Origin: SUG2458 sp963651465
GTDB lineage: Bacteria > Bacillota_I > Bacilli_A > RFN20 > CAG-826
Direction: 5' to 3'
Assembly: GCA_963651465.1 (NCBI GenBank)
Contig: CAVJPS010000010.1
Location: forward strand, 55,637-119,636
DNA: 64,000 bases
Made by a program: the position numbers and the translations under genes. This document shows positions 53,851-63,041 of this stretch, in pieces (within the stretch, counting starts at the first letter, position 1; each line of letters starts with the position of its first letter). The notes below the pieces were generated by a model. It worked only from the letters and a program-made list of their open reading frames with translations. It was not told the origin of the DNA and made no database searches.

Positions 53851-54351
53851 TTATTCTTTAAATTCTTTTCCTCTAATAATCGAATTGATTAAACCTTTAC
53901 ATTGGCCAGGTTCTTCTAAAAAATAGACTTTATAATTAGAACCATCTTTTCGTTTAACAATAAGCTTATTAGGATTAACACCTTTAATAGGAGCCCACAT
54001 TTCTTTAGCACTAGCAAAGTCTAATTCATCTTTTAAGATTTTAACATTAGTTTTTTTATTTAATTGTACTAATACATATTCTTCACCTTTTTTGTTACAA
54101 ATATTTAAAATTTTATTTTTAGTTACAAGGTACATTATTATATACCATGCAAGATAACCAGCAAATAAGGCAAACAATAATACAAAAATACTTAATGCAA
54201 CATAGAATATAATTTGAGCTACTAATTTTTCAAACATTGGAGCAACAATTAATTCAATTACTAATAATCCAACTGATGAAATTAAAAATGTGAAGAAATA
54301 GAAAATTGCGTTTTTTAAGGAATTAATATCCTTATCAAATGAATAAATCAT
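53851..54351 (-). CDS. hypothetical membrane protein
   Basis: A 166-residue protein I do not recognise. Two hydrophobic helices lie at about 17-38 and 44-76, followed by a basic soluble domain of about 85 residues with GVNPNKLIVKRKDGSNYKVYF, which looks like a small beta-sheet domain. It starts 3 bp downstream of the DUF1667 gene stop and ends at the operon terminator, so it is probably transcribed with glpK. A link with membrane docking of the flavoproteins is speculation. Confidence 0.7.
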   Translation of the reverse strand: MIYSFDKDINSLKNAIFYFFTFLISSVGLLVIELIVAPMFEKLVAQIIFYVALSIFVLLFALFAGYLAWYIIMYLVTKNKILNICNKKGEEYVLVQLNKKTNVKILKDELDFASAKEMWAPIKGVNPNKLIVKRKDGSNYKVYFLEEPGQCKGLINSIIRGKEFKE

Positions 54352-54354
54352 AAA

Positions 54355-54702
54355 CTACCTTTCTAGAGAACGAGTAGCTAAAATGTCAACACCAGTATCA
54401 AGAATGTTTGATACAATAACTTGTTTAACCTTAATTGGAGCTTTGACGTGTACTTTATCTAGTTCTCTTATTGCTTTTGCGATAAGGTCTTTAGGTAATT
54501 CACTAGAACTAATAACTGGTAGGCGTGAATAAAGTTCACTATCTACTCTAACAGTTGATGTTAACATTCTTTTTGGACATGTTAATTCGTTTTGAACATA
54601 TTGATATCCACGAGGACAAGAATTACCTGTAATATTGCCTTCATCGTCAACATTTATTCTACAACCTCTTGGACATACAATGCAAATAAATTCTTTACTC
54701 AT
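54355..54702 (-). CDS. DUF1667 protein, third component of the glycerol-3-phosphate oxidoreductase cluster
   Basis: A 115-residue protein with four N-terminal cysteines in CIVCPRGCRI and SCPRGYQYV plus CPKRM near 42, consistent with metal or Fe-S binding. DUF1667 genes lie with GlpA/GlpB-like flavoproteins in many Firmicutes. Start at the ATG at 54702, which overlaps the preceding gene by a few bases; the TTG earlier is too close to GGAGG. Electron transfer function is inferred. Confidence 0.83.
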   Translation of the reverse strand: MSKEFICIVCPRGCRINVDDEGNITGNSCPRGYQYVQNELTCPKRMLTSTVRVDSELYSRLPVISSSELPKDLIAKAIRELDKVHVKAPIKVKQVIVSNILDTGVDILATRSLER

Positions 54703-54703
54703 A

Positions 54704-55954
54704 TTATTCTTCAACCTCCACTGTTAATTCTCCATCTTTTAATAGAGTTTTATCAATTAATAGACTTTCCATTTCTGATGGTATTAAATGAGGCTTCTTA
54801 ATAGTTTTAACCACCTCTCCATTAACTTTAACTATTAAATTAACGCCATGCATTGGCTTAACAACACGGAAATTCAATTCAACTTTATCACCAATAATTT
54901 GTTCACTTCTGATTAAGCCCGGCACTACATAGCCAATACCATTTAAGTTTTTAACAGTAATATTTGCAGGTTCGTTGTTCAATTTGCCTTCAACATATAA
55001 AGCAGCACTACGGCCAGCTTTACGAGACTCTTTAGTAACAAAATCAACTAAATCATGAACGTGTAAACAGTTACCACACGAGAATACTCCAGGTACAGAT
55101 GTTTGTAAATTTTGATCTACAATAGCACCTTTTGTACGAGGGTTAGTTGCAACACCAATATTTTCTAACAATTGATTAAATGGAATTAAACCAACTGATA
55201 ATAACAGAGTATCACAATCAAAATGCATTTCAGTGCCAGGAATAGGTTGGAGTTTTTCATCAACTTTTGAAATGTCGATGCCTTCTAAATTATCTTTACC
55301 ATATATTCTAGAAACTGTATGTGATAAATATAAAGGAATATCAAAGTCTTTTAGACATTGAACAATATTACGATTTAAACCATTTGAGTATGGCATTAAT
55401 TCAGCAACGCCAAGAACTTGAGCACCTTCAAGTGTCATACGACGAGCCATAATTAAGCCAATATCACCAGAACCTAAAATAAATACTTTTTTACCAACAA
55501 GGTAACCATCAATATTTAAATAGCGTTGTGCTAAACCAGCAGTGAAAACACCTTTTGGTCTAGATCCTGGAATATTAATTGCTCCTCTAGTTCTTTCGAT
55601 ACAGCCGCATGCCATAACAATTGCTTTAGCTTTAACTTCAACATAACCATCTTTATCATTTGAAAAAGCAACAACTTTATCAGGAGAAATAGACATAACT
55701 AAAGAATTTAATTTATATTCAATGTTTCTTTCTTTAAACATTTCAATAAAACGAGATGCATATTCTGGACCAGCTAATTGCTCTTTAAATTCTTGAAGAC
55801 CAAAACCATTGTGGATGCATTGATTTAAGATACCACCTAAATCACCATCTTTTTCTAATACGAGAATATCACGTGCTCCATTCTCGTATGCTTCGATAGC
55901 TGCTGCTAAACCTGCAGCACCACCACCAACAATAACAATATCCTTATTAATCAT
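54704..55954 (-). CDS. NAD(P)/FAD-dependent oxidoreductase (second subunit of glycerol-3-phosphate dehydrogenase-like complex)
   Basis: A 416-residue flavoprotein with FAD-binding IVIVGGGAAGLAAAIEA at the start, GGILNQCIHNGFG (about 44-56), a second nucleotide site VFILGSGDIGLIMARR (about 158-173) and CGCIERTRGAINIPGSRP. This matches the oxidoreductase that accompanies GlpA-like proteins and DUF1667. It overlaps the preceding gene by 8 bp. It may transfer electrons to NAD(P) or a quinone. Confidence 0.85.
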   Translation of the reverse strand: MINKDIVIVGGGAAGLAAAIEAYENGARDILVLEKDGDLGGILNQCIHNGFGLQEFKEQLAGPEYASRFIEMFKERNIEYKLNSLVMSISPDKVVAFSNDKDGYVEVKAKAIVMACGCIERTRGAINIPGSRPKGVFTAGLAQRYLNIDGYLVGKKVFILGSGDIGLIMARRMTLEGAQVLGVAELMPYSNGLNRNIVQCLKDFDIPLYLSHTVSRIYGKDNLEGIDISKVDEKLQPIPGTEMHFDCDTLLLSVGLIPFNQLLENIGVATNPRTKGAIVDQNLQTSVPGVFSCGNCLHVHDLVDFVTKESRKAGRSAALYVEGKLNNEPANITVKNLNGIGYVVPGLIRSEQIIGDKVELNFRVVKPMHGVNLIVKVNGEVVKTIKKPHLIPSEMESLLIDKTLLKDGELTVEVEE

Positions 55955-57401
55955 GTAAATCACCAACCTTTGTTTCGTATTTACAAACTATAGTATCTTT
56001 TGCACCATAATTGATATTTTCACGTTTAAGTCCTAATTCACGTGCGATAATTGCAATAACTTGTGGTTCACACATTGCACCTTGGCAACGTCCGAATCCA
56101 GGACGACAACGTTTTTTAACGCCTTTAACTGTTGTTGCACCACAATTACGATTAATACAATCAATAATTTCAGCTTCAGAAATTTTCTCACAACGGCAAA
56201 CAATATGACCATAAAGAGGATTTTCTTTAATAACTTTATTTTTCTCTTCAGCAGTTAAATATTTAAATCTTACTACTGGACGACGTGTTGGATTGAAATT
56301 AGGATTTTCAACTAACTCAAGGACACTGCCAACCAATTCAGTAACTTTTAATGCAATCGCAGGTGTACTTGCAAGTCCAGGAGATTGGATACCTGCACAG
56401 TTAATAATATTTTTACTTACAGAAGATTGTTCGATTATAAAATCACCATGGTTAATGTTGCTTACTGCACGTAAACCACTAAACTCACGAATCAAATGAT
56501 TGTATGGCATTTTTTCAATGATACGAGATGCTTGAACACGAACATAATCAAGAATATCTTTATTTGTTGAAACATCATCTTTATCATTAACAAAATCACT
56601 TGATGGACCAATAATAAAGTTATCACTAGTTGTAGGTGATACAAGAACGCCTTTACCTTTATCACTTGGTAACATAAATATTGTATGTTTTAAGAAATTA
56701 TTATCAAAATGGTCTAAGACGAAATATTCACCTTTACGAGGATTGACTTCATATTCGGGGTTAGGATTAACCATTTTATTAATTTCATCACTATAAACAC
56801 CAGCAGAATTAATGAGAACTTTTGTCTCAATAACTTCGCCGTTTTCAAGAGTAACTTTAATTACATCTTGAGAAGCATCAATAGCAATAACCTTTGAATT
56901 TAATTTTAATTCAGCACCATTATCCATTGCGTTTTCCATTAAAGCAACAGTTAATTCAAATGGATTAACAATGCCACAAGTTGGTGCAAACAAAGCACCT
57001 TTAATAGATTTGTTTAAGTTTGGTTCCATTTCTTGAAGACGTTTTGCGTCAATAATTTCACATGGAACACCATTTTCTTTTGAACGCAATGCCAAAGCAT
57101 CAAGCTTTTTCATTTCTTCATCATCGCATGCGATTGTTAATGAACCGTCTTGACGAAATGGAACATCAAGTTCTTTACATAATTGAGGATATAGACTATT
57201 TCCTAATACATTAAGTTTTGCTTTAAGTGTGCCAGGCTCAGGATCATATCCGGAGTGAACAATTGCACTATTAGCACAGGATGTTCCTTCACAAACATCA
57301 TTTTCTTTTTCAACAACAACAATTTTTAATTTATATTTTGAAAGATTTCTAGCAATGGCGCAACCAACTACACCACCACCAACAATTAATACATCATACA
57401 T
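55947..57401 (-). CDS. glpA: GlpA-like FAD-dependent glycerol-3-phosphate dehydrogenase with BFD domain
   Basis: A 484-residue protein with DAO-type FAD domain (VLIVGGGVVGCAIARNL at the start) and a C-terminal BFD-like [2Fe-2S] domain with VCRCEKISEAEI (about 411-422) and RCRPGFGRCQGAMC. This is the GlpA plan: oxidation of glycerol-3-phosphate to DHAP with electrons passed through Fe-S. It follows glpK by 5 bp. L-2-hydroxyglutarate oxidase-type enzymes share the fold, but the neighbours support glycerol. Confidence 0.88.
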   Translation of the reverse strand: MYDVLIVGGGVVGCAIARNLSKYKLKIVVVEKENDVCEGTSCANSAIVHSGYDPEPGTLKAKLNVLGNSLYPQLCKELDVPFRQDGSLTIACDDEEMKKLDALALRSKENGVPCEIIDAKRLQEMEPNLNKSIKGALFAPTCGIVNPFELTVALMENAMDNGAELKLNSKVIAIDASQDVIKVTLENGEVIETKVLINSAGVYSDEINKMVNPNPEYEVNPRKGEYFVLDHFDNNFLKHTIFMLPSDKGKGVLVSPTTSDNFIIGPSSDFVNDKDDVSTNKDILDYVRVQASRIIEKMPYNHLIREFSGLRAVSNINHGDFIIEQSSVSKNIINCAGIQSPGLASTPAIALKVTELVGSVLELVENPNFNPTRRPVVRFKYLTAEEKNKVIKENPLYGHIVCRCEKISEAEIIDCINRNCGATTVKGVKKRCRPGFGRCQGAMCEPQVIAIIARELGLKRENINYGAKDTIVCKYETKVGDLHD

Positions 57402-57406
57402 AATTT

Positions 57407-58918
57407 TTAGTTCTCCTTTCTTCTTTTAAATTTTCTAGTTGCCTCAATTGCAATTTTCCAACCTTCATAACGATATTCGATATCTTCTTTTGTAAAAGTT
57501 GGTTCAAATACTTGAGCGTATTCTTTTAATGCTCTAATTTCTTCAAGATTTTTCCAATAACCGGTAAATAATCCAGCTAAATAAGCAACGCCTAATGCAG
57601 TGGTTTCAAGTGTTTTAGGCTTTTTTATTTGGATTCCTAAAATATCACTTTGGAATTGCATTAAGAAATTATTTGATGTAACTCCACCATCTACACAAAG
57701 TGAATGTAAACTAACATTTGATGATTTTTGCATAGCTTCAACTAAGTCTTTTGCTTGATATGCTATAGCTTCTAAAGTTGCTCTAATAATATGATCTTTT
57801 GTAGTTCCTCTTGTTATACCAAACATTGCACCGCGAGCTTCATTATCCCAATAAGGAGTTCCTAAACCGACAAATGCAGGAACGACATAAACACCATCTG
57901 TAGATTCAACACGCAATGAATATTTTTCACTGTCTTTTGGATTTGTTAAAAATTTCATTCCGTCTTTTAACCATTGGACAGCAGCACCAGCAATAAATAC
58001 TGAACCTTCTAGTGCATAAGTTGCTTTCCCATCTAATCCCCATGCAATTGTTGTCAGTAAACCATCTTTATCAAAAACTGGAGCGTCACCAATGTTCATT
58101 AACATAAAACATCCAGTACCATAAGTATTTTTAGCTTTACCTGGTTCATAACAACATTGACCAAATAAAGAAGCTTGTTGGTCACCAGCAACACCACTAA
58201 TTGGAATCATTTTTCCATCAGTAAAAGGTAAAATTTTAGTTGCGTAACCAAATAGAGAACTACTATCTTGTACTTTTGGTAACATACATTCTGGTATATT
58301 AAATAATTCAAGAAGTTCACGATCCCAAGTTAAATTATTAATATTAAATAACAAAGTACGAGATGCGTTTGTATAATCTGTAACATGTGATTCACCATTA
58401 GTTAAATTCCAGATTAACCATGTATCAATAGTTCCAAATAATAATTCACCTTTCTCTGCCCTTTCTTGAGCACCTTCAACATGATCTAAAATCCATCTTA
58501 TTTTGGATGCACTGAAGTAAGGATTAATATTTAAACCAGTTTTGGATTTAACCATATCGTTATATCCTTGTTCAATTAGCTTTTCACAAATTTCATTTGA
58601 TTGACGAGATTGCCAAACAACAGCATTATAAATTGGTTTTCCTGTCTTTTTATCCCAAATAATTGCTGTTTCACGTTGATTCGTGATACCAATAGCGTCG
58701 ACTTGTGCGAAAGAAATATTAAAATTAATAACACAATCAAAAGCAACCTCACGAGTTATTTCCCAAATTTCCTCAGGATTATGCTCAACCCATCCCGGTT
58801 GAGGATAAATTTGTTTTAAGTCTTTTTGTACTTGACATACATTATTGCCTTTATGATCAAACAAAATAGCTCTTGAACTAGTTGTTCCTTGATCAATAGA
58901 TAAAATATATTTTTCCAT
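57407..58918 (-). CDS. glpK: glycerol kinase
   Basis: Phosphorylates glycerol to sn-glycerol-3-phosphate. The 503 residues begin ILSIDQGTTSSRAILFD and include GVAGDQQASLFGQ near 258 and a CVDGGVTSNNFLMQ segment. First gene of the glpK-glpA-FAD-DUF1667-membrane protein operon. A glycerol facilitator gene is not nearby. A cre-like site and -10 box lie in its promoter region. Confidence 0.97.
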   Translation of the reverse strand: MEKYILSIDQGTTSSRAILFDHKGNNVCQVQKDLKQIYPQPGWVEHNPEEIWEITREVAFDCVINFNISFAQVDAIGITNQRETAIIWDKKTGKPIYNAVVWQSRQSNEICEKLIEQGYNDMVKSKTGLNINPYFSASKIRWILDHVEGAQERAEKGELLFGTIDTWLIWNLTNGESHVTDYTNASRTLLFNINNLTWDRELLELFNIPECMLPKVQDSSSLFGYATKILPFTDGKMIPISGVAGDQQASLFGQCCYEPGKAKNTYGTGCFMLMNIGDAPVFDKDGLLTTIAWGLDGKATYALEGSVFIAGAAVQWLKDGMKFLTNPKDSEKYSLRVESTDGVYVVPAFVGLGTPYWDNEARGAMFGITRGTTKDHIIRATLEAIAYQAKDLVEAMQKSSNVSLHSLCVDGGVTSNNFLMQFQSDILGIQIKKPKTLETTALGVAYLAGLFTGYWKNLEEIRALKEYAQVFEPTFTKEDIEYRYEGWKIAIEATRKFKRRKEN

Positions 58919-58934
58919 ATGCTTTCTCCTAACA

Positions 58935-58964
58935 ATTATAATAATATCATTGTAAGCGCTTTTA
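58935..58964 (-). promoter_or_regulatory. glpK promoter with cre-like CcpA site
   Basis: The sequence at 58951-58964, read on the minus strand, is TAAAAGCGCTTACA, close to the cre consensus TGAAAGCGCTWWCA (one mismatch at the second position). It overlaps the region upstream of a TATAAT box (58935-58940), the place for repression of glycerol use by preferred sugars through CcpA. Confidence 0.62.
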
Positions 58965-59009
58965 TTCTATATTTAACCACATAAAATAATAATTGTTTTA
59001 AGATACTGG

Positions 59010-59040
59010 GTAAAAGAAAAACCGTACAAATAATACGGTC
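59010..59040 (-). terminator. intrinsic terminator of surE
   Basis: ACCGTA / TACGGT with a seven-base loop and TTTTTCTTTT on the minus strand, 6 bp after the surE stop. Confidence 0.8.
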
Positions 59041-59045
59041 TAAAT

Positions 59046-59756
59046 CTATTTGATAGAATTTTTTAAAAAATTAAAGATTTCTTGATTAAAAAACGACTTG
59101 CTAAGAGGAGTTATCGATATAATATCGTTTTTTACGCAATACACATCCGTGTCTTGCTCAATAATATTTTCTTCTTCAATTCTTGAACGATAATATAAGT
59201 TGTCTTCTTTTAAATTAAATGTATCTATATCGTTTCTGTAATAAAGGCGAGTTAATTTTATATCATTAACTTTTCCACTAGTTGGAAAATTAATACTACA
59301 AAAATAATCTTGAGATAACAAATTATTATTAAAAACATAATCTAGTGCATATTTTAAATTATTTGACATTAATTCAAAATCTTTAACTTCAGCACTTATA
59401 GCAATAGCCGGTTTTTTAAATTTTAATGCCTCAAGACATATACCAATAGTACCAGAATACATTGTATCGTAAGTTATATTAAGTCCATGATTACATCCAG
59501 ACACAACAATATCAAAATCAAGTTTTAAAACATCGTAGCCAATATCGACACAATCAACTGGGGTACCATCTACAATAAAAAGATTATCATTTACTTTTTC
59601 TACTTTGATACCACCAAAAGAAATCGAACATCCTTTAGCTGACATATGATTACGTGGAGCAACTATATAAACCTCTCCGTATTTTTTTAAAACTTCAGAA
59701 ACAATTTTAATTCCTTCAGCATTATATCCGTCATCGTTACACAATAAAAACTTCAC
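59046..59756 (-). CDS. surE: 5'/3'-nucleotidase SurE
   Basis: A 236-residue SurE with the metal Asp pair in LLCNDDGYNAEG (5-16), HMSAKGCSIS and SGCNHGLNIT near 86-95. It hydrolyses nucleoside monophosphates and some polyphosphate. It starts with GTG, overlapping the alcohol dehydrogenase stop (TAGTG), so the two are coupled. Confidence 0.94.
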   Translation of the reverse strand: MKFLLCNDDGYNAEGIKIVSEVLKKYGEVYIVAPRNHMSAKGCSISFGGIKVEKVNDNLFIVDGTPVDCVDIGYDVLKLDFDIVVSGCNHGLNITYDTMYSGTIGICLEALKFKKPAIAISAEVKDFELMSNNLKYALDYVFNNNLLSQDYFCSINFPTSGKVNDIKLTRLYYRNDIDTFNLKEDNLYYRSRIEEENIIEQDTDVYCVKNDIISITPLSKSFFNQEIFNFLKNSIK

Positions 59757-60937
59757 TATTCGTCTTCCTCTAATACTAACACTTCTTTTAAAATTTCTAA
59801 CAATTCATATTTATCCATTAAGCGTGGAACTGGATATAGAGGATTACCTTCTTTATCAGCACGAGTTACGATAGTTATAAAATCATCAGACTTTAATTCT
59901 TTAATCTTATTAGGAATTCCCATTTCATTATTCATTTCAATAATTTTTTCAATAATATTTAAATTAGGTTTTCCAATATCAATAGCTAATTGATTCAATT
60001 TTTTTTCACATTTTGGACCAAAAGCTTTTAATACATAAGGCAATAAAATTGCGTTTGCTTCCCCATGTTGTACGTTATATAAACCACCCATTTGATGAGC
60101 TAATGCATGAACATAGCCAACATAGCCACGGGTGAAAGCAGCTCCAGCTAATGTCGCAGCTAATTGCATATTCTTACGAGCTTCAATATTGTTTCCATCA
60201 TGATATGCATCTAATAAATTATCTAATATCAATTTTGTAGCTTCTATAGAATCTTTTCGTGTTTGTTTTGTATTAGATCCACCAATATAACATTCAATTG
60301 CATGGGTTAAAGCATCCATTCCAGTAATAGCAGTTAAATACGGTGGCAAAGAACATGTTAATTTTGGTTCAAGTATTGCAACACAAGGAACTAATTTTGG
60401 ATCATTAATAGGAAATTTTTCATGAGTAAAATCGTCAGTTATGACTGCTGCTACTGTAGCTTCACTACCACTACCAGCAGTCGTTGGTGCTACATATAAT
60501 GGAATAAGTTTATGTTTGATTTTTAGTAAACCTTTCATTTTTCGAATTGATTGACGTGGATTTGAAATCCTAGCAGCTGTAGCTTTACCTAAATCAATAA
60601 TAGAACCGCCACCAATTGCAACAATACAGTCACAGTTATTTTGTTTAAATATATCAGTCATTTCCTCAACCATATTGATTGTAGGATTTATAAAATCTTT
60701 TACTTCAACATGATTATCTGTTTTAGATATAAAATCAGTAATAATGCTATTTTTTGACAAAAAAGAAGGTAATAAAATTAATGGCTTTTTAATACCTTGT
60801 TTTTTAAAATCTTCTATAACAATATCAAAAGCATTTTCGTTATTAATAATTCTCGGTTTAGGCCATTTAATAAGCTTTGCACTAACCCTCATTACTGATT
60901 GGTAAAATCTACATCCAAATTTTCTTACAATATTCAT
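59756..60937 (-). CDS. iron-containing alcohol dehydrogenase
   Basis: A 393-residue group III dehydrogenase. The NAD-binding GGGSIIDLGKATA (about 111-123), and the metal ligands in DALTHAIECY and HALAHQMGG and NVQHGEANA are present. A basic N-terminal extension of about 30 residues (MNIVRKFGCRFYQSVM start) is unusual. It reduces or oxidises short alcohols or aldehydes; the substrate cannot be told. Coupled with surE. Confidence 0.88.
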   Translation of the reverse strand: MNIVRKFGCRFYQSVMRVSAKLIKWPKPRIINNENAFDIVIEDFKKQGIKKPLILLPSFLSKNSIITDFISKTDNHVEVKDFINPTINMVEEMTDIFKQNNCDCIVAIGGGSIIDLGKATAARISNPRQSIRKMKGLLKIKHKLIPLYVAPTTAGSGSEATVAAVITDDFTHEKFPINDPKLVPCVAILEPKLTCSLPPYLTAITGMDALTHAIECYIGGSNTKQTRKDSIEATKLILDNLLDAYHDGNNIEARKNMQLAATLAGAAFTRGYVGYVHALAHQMGGLYNVQHGEANAILLPYVLKAFGPKCEKKLNQLAIDIGKPNLNIIEKIIEMNNEMGIPNKIKELKSDDFITIVTRADKEGNPLYPVPRLMDKYELLEILKEVLVLEEDE

Positions 60938-60990
60938 ATTAATTCCTCCTGATTACATTATAAAACAAAAAAATGATAACACACAGCAAT

Positions 60991-61812
60991 TTAAAACCAT
61001 GGATTAGAATCTAATATAATTTTTTTGTTAGTGATAGGGTGAGTGAATTCTAAGTGTGAAGAATGTAAATGCATTTTAAGTTTACAATCTTTTAAGTTTC
61101 CGTATAAAAAGTCATTTACAATAGGGCATCCCTCTGAGGCAAAATGAACTCTTATTTGATGGGTCCTACCTGTATAGATTCGTACTTTGTATCGATATAA
61201 ACCATTAAATTTCCCTAGATACCAGTATTCAGTTTTAGCATAATGACCATCTTCAACTACGCCACGCATATTATCGTTTATCCTATCAATATTTTTTTCA
61301 ATATAACCATGTTTGTAAGGTAATTTTTTATCAGTTTCAGCAATATATAATTTTAATATATCTTCATGATTTTTATTAAACAAACATGCTGTTGATTGAT
61401 TTTTTGAAATTAACACTAATCCTGTAGTATCTTTGTCTAAACGAGAAATAAAATGAATTGTATTTTCAGAATTTTTGAAATAAGAAAGAAGTCTATTATA
61501 CAAAGAATCATTTGGATGAGTATGAGAAGGATTGGATGGAATACCATATTCTTTGTTAATTACAATACAATCATCATCTTCATAAATTATATCTATTTTA
61601 CCATTTGATAGGGAGCCTTCTTGTTTTATTGGCTCGTAAGAAACGCAAATAACGTCGTTTAGAGCGACTTTATCATTGGGGTGTATAATTTTACCATCAC
61701 GTCTCATTTCGGCGCTCTGATGCTTTAAAAAGCCGTAAAAAGAGGCAGAATAATATTTTGTCAAGTAATCTTGAAGTCCTAAATTCTCTTTTACAGTAAA
61801 TTTTAGTATCAT
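60991..61812 (-). CDS. RluA-family pseudouridine synthase
   Basis: A 273-residue RluA/RluD-type enzyme with an S4-like N-terminus (1-60), catalytic SRLDKDTTGLVLIS (about 123-136) and GRTHQIRVHFASEG. It modifies rRNA or tRNA; the target cannot be assigned. The start overlaps the DUF5662 gene by 4 bp (ATGA). Confidence 0.9.
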   Translation of the reverse strand: MILKFTVKENLGLQDYLTKYYSASFYGFLKHQSAEMRRDGKIIHPNDKVALNDVICVSYEPIKQEGSLSNGKIDIIYEDDDCIVINKEYGIPSNPSHTHPNDSLYNRLLSYFKNSENTIHFISRLDKDTTGLVLISKNQSTACLFNKNHEDILKLYIAETDKKLPYKHGYIEKNIDRINDNMRGVVEDGHYAKTEYWYLGKFNGLYRYKVRIYTGRTHQIRVHFASEGCPIVNDFLYGNLKDCKLKMHLHSSHLEFTHPITNKKIILDSNPWF

Positions 61813-62345
61813 TTTCTATTCTTTAGGTATACTTTTCTAATAAATTTGAAAGTTTCCTTTTCTCCTTTTTCTTTCAACATATTAAGTAAAAAAATTAACT
61901 CTTTTTTTGTATTTTCGTGCATCGGTAACCAATCTACTTCATTCATAAAATATTTTAAAGGGAATGAATCGTCGTAAGTTTTCGGATTATAAGTTTTTGA
62001 CGCTGCAATACGATCACAAACCATTTCTGCAATATATTTTTTAGGCATCTCAACAGGTTCGTATTTTAACGTTAAATAGTTAAAATCAGTCCAATATTCA
62101 CAATGATGTTTATTATGACCTTTGTGATGCATCCAAGATTCACTATATCCTTTATCGTTTCTTTCATTTTTATGTGGTGAACCACCATCGCGATAATATT
62201 TGGCGCCGTTTTTAAATTCAACTCTACTAAATTTGGATAAATCATGAGTTAAACCTTGCCAAAATAAGCCACATTTAAAACACCCACGACGAACCAATCG
62301 CCTATGTTTATTAATAGTTTTTAGATGTTTAACCCAATGAGACAT
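61809..62345 (-). CDS. DUF5662 family protein
   Basis: A 178-residue, His- and Trp-rich protein. THDLSKFSRVEF (about 33-44), HKNERNDKGYSESW and HHKGHNKHHCEYW suggest metal coordination of the HD-like type reported for DUF5662. No signal or membrane helix. The ATG at 62345 follows GAAAGGA. It is coupled to the RluA-like gene. Function is not known to me. Confidence 0.75.
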   Translation of the reverse strand: MSHWVKHLKTINKHRRLVRRGCFKCGLFWQGLTHDLSKFSRVEFKNGAKYYRDGGSPHKNERNDKGYSESWMHHKGHNKHHCEYWTDFNYLTLKYEPVEMPKKYIAEMVCDRIAASKTYNPKTYDDSFPLKYFMNEVDWLPMHENTKKELIFLLNMLKEKGEKETFKFIRKVYLKNRK

Positions 62346-62363
62346 AATATATCCTTTCAAATG

Positions 62364-63032
62364 TTATCGTATGAAAACAAAATTTTCTTGAAAAACAGGT
62401 TGTAAATGAGTTTTTTCTTTGTGTGCAATTAAATATTCTTTAATACAATTATAATCACCATTTACGTGCATTGGAAAAATATATTCAGGAATATTATAAT
62501 TTAAAAATATATCTAGTCCTAAACTTGCATTTTTGCCTAATCTAGAATCGAACGGAATAAAAGCAATGTCGATTTTAACATCTCTTAAACAAGATATTTC
62601 GCTAGAATACATATTTTTCATGTATTCATTAGTCTTATCATCGTTTTCTTCAAAACACCAAGCGTTTAAATCACCTGCATGATAAATTACAGTGCTCCCA
62701 ACTTTAATTAAAAATGCGACTCCTAAATCGGTTGATTGTAAAGTATAAATTTCTAGCTCATTTAAACTGAAATTTTCATTAGCAAACATTACATGTCTAT
62801 TTTCTGATTCTTCTACAAAACAATCTGAACTTAATATAAAATGACATTCATTATCGCGATACATATCAAAAATTTTATCATTAAAATGATCGTAATGAGA
62901 ATGAGAAACAAAGAAATAAACTTTTTTATTTTTAGCAATAGAAGGTAATACGCCTTTATAATAATCAAAAATCAAAACGCAATCATTAACTTCTACAATA
63001 TAACAAGAATGATGAATAAAAGTAATTTTCAT
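62364..63032 (-). CDS. metallo-beta-lactamase fold hydrolase
   Basis: A 222-residue MBL-fold protein with IHHSCYIV at the start, the metal motif HSHYDHF (about 44-50), YHAGDLNAW and FPMHVNG. This resembles the UlaG/YkfB-like subfamily. Substrate is unknown. It lies between the heavy-metal exporter and DUF5662 genes. Confidence 0.86.
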   Translation of the reverse strand: MKITFIHHSCYIVEVNDCVLIFDYYKGVLPSIAKNKKVYFFVSHSHYDHFNDKIFDMYRDNECHFILSSDCFVEESENRHVMFANENFSLNELEIYTLQSTDLGVAFLIKVGSTVIYHAGDLNAWCFEENDDKTNEYMKNMYSSEISCLRDVKIDIAFIPFDSRLGKNASLGLDIFLNYNIPEYIFPMHVNGDYNCIKEYLIAHKEKTHLQPVFQENFVFIR

Positions 63033-63041
63033 ATTTGTCTC

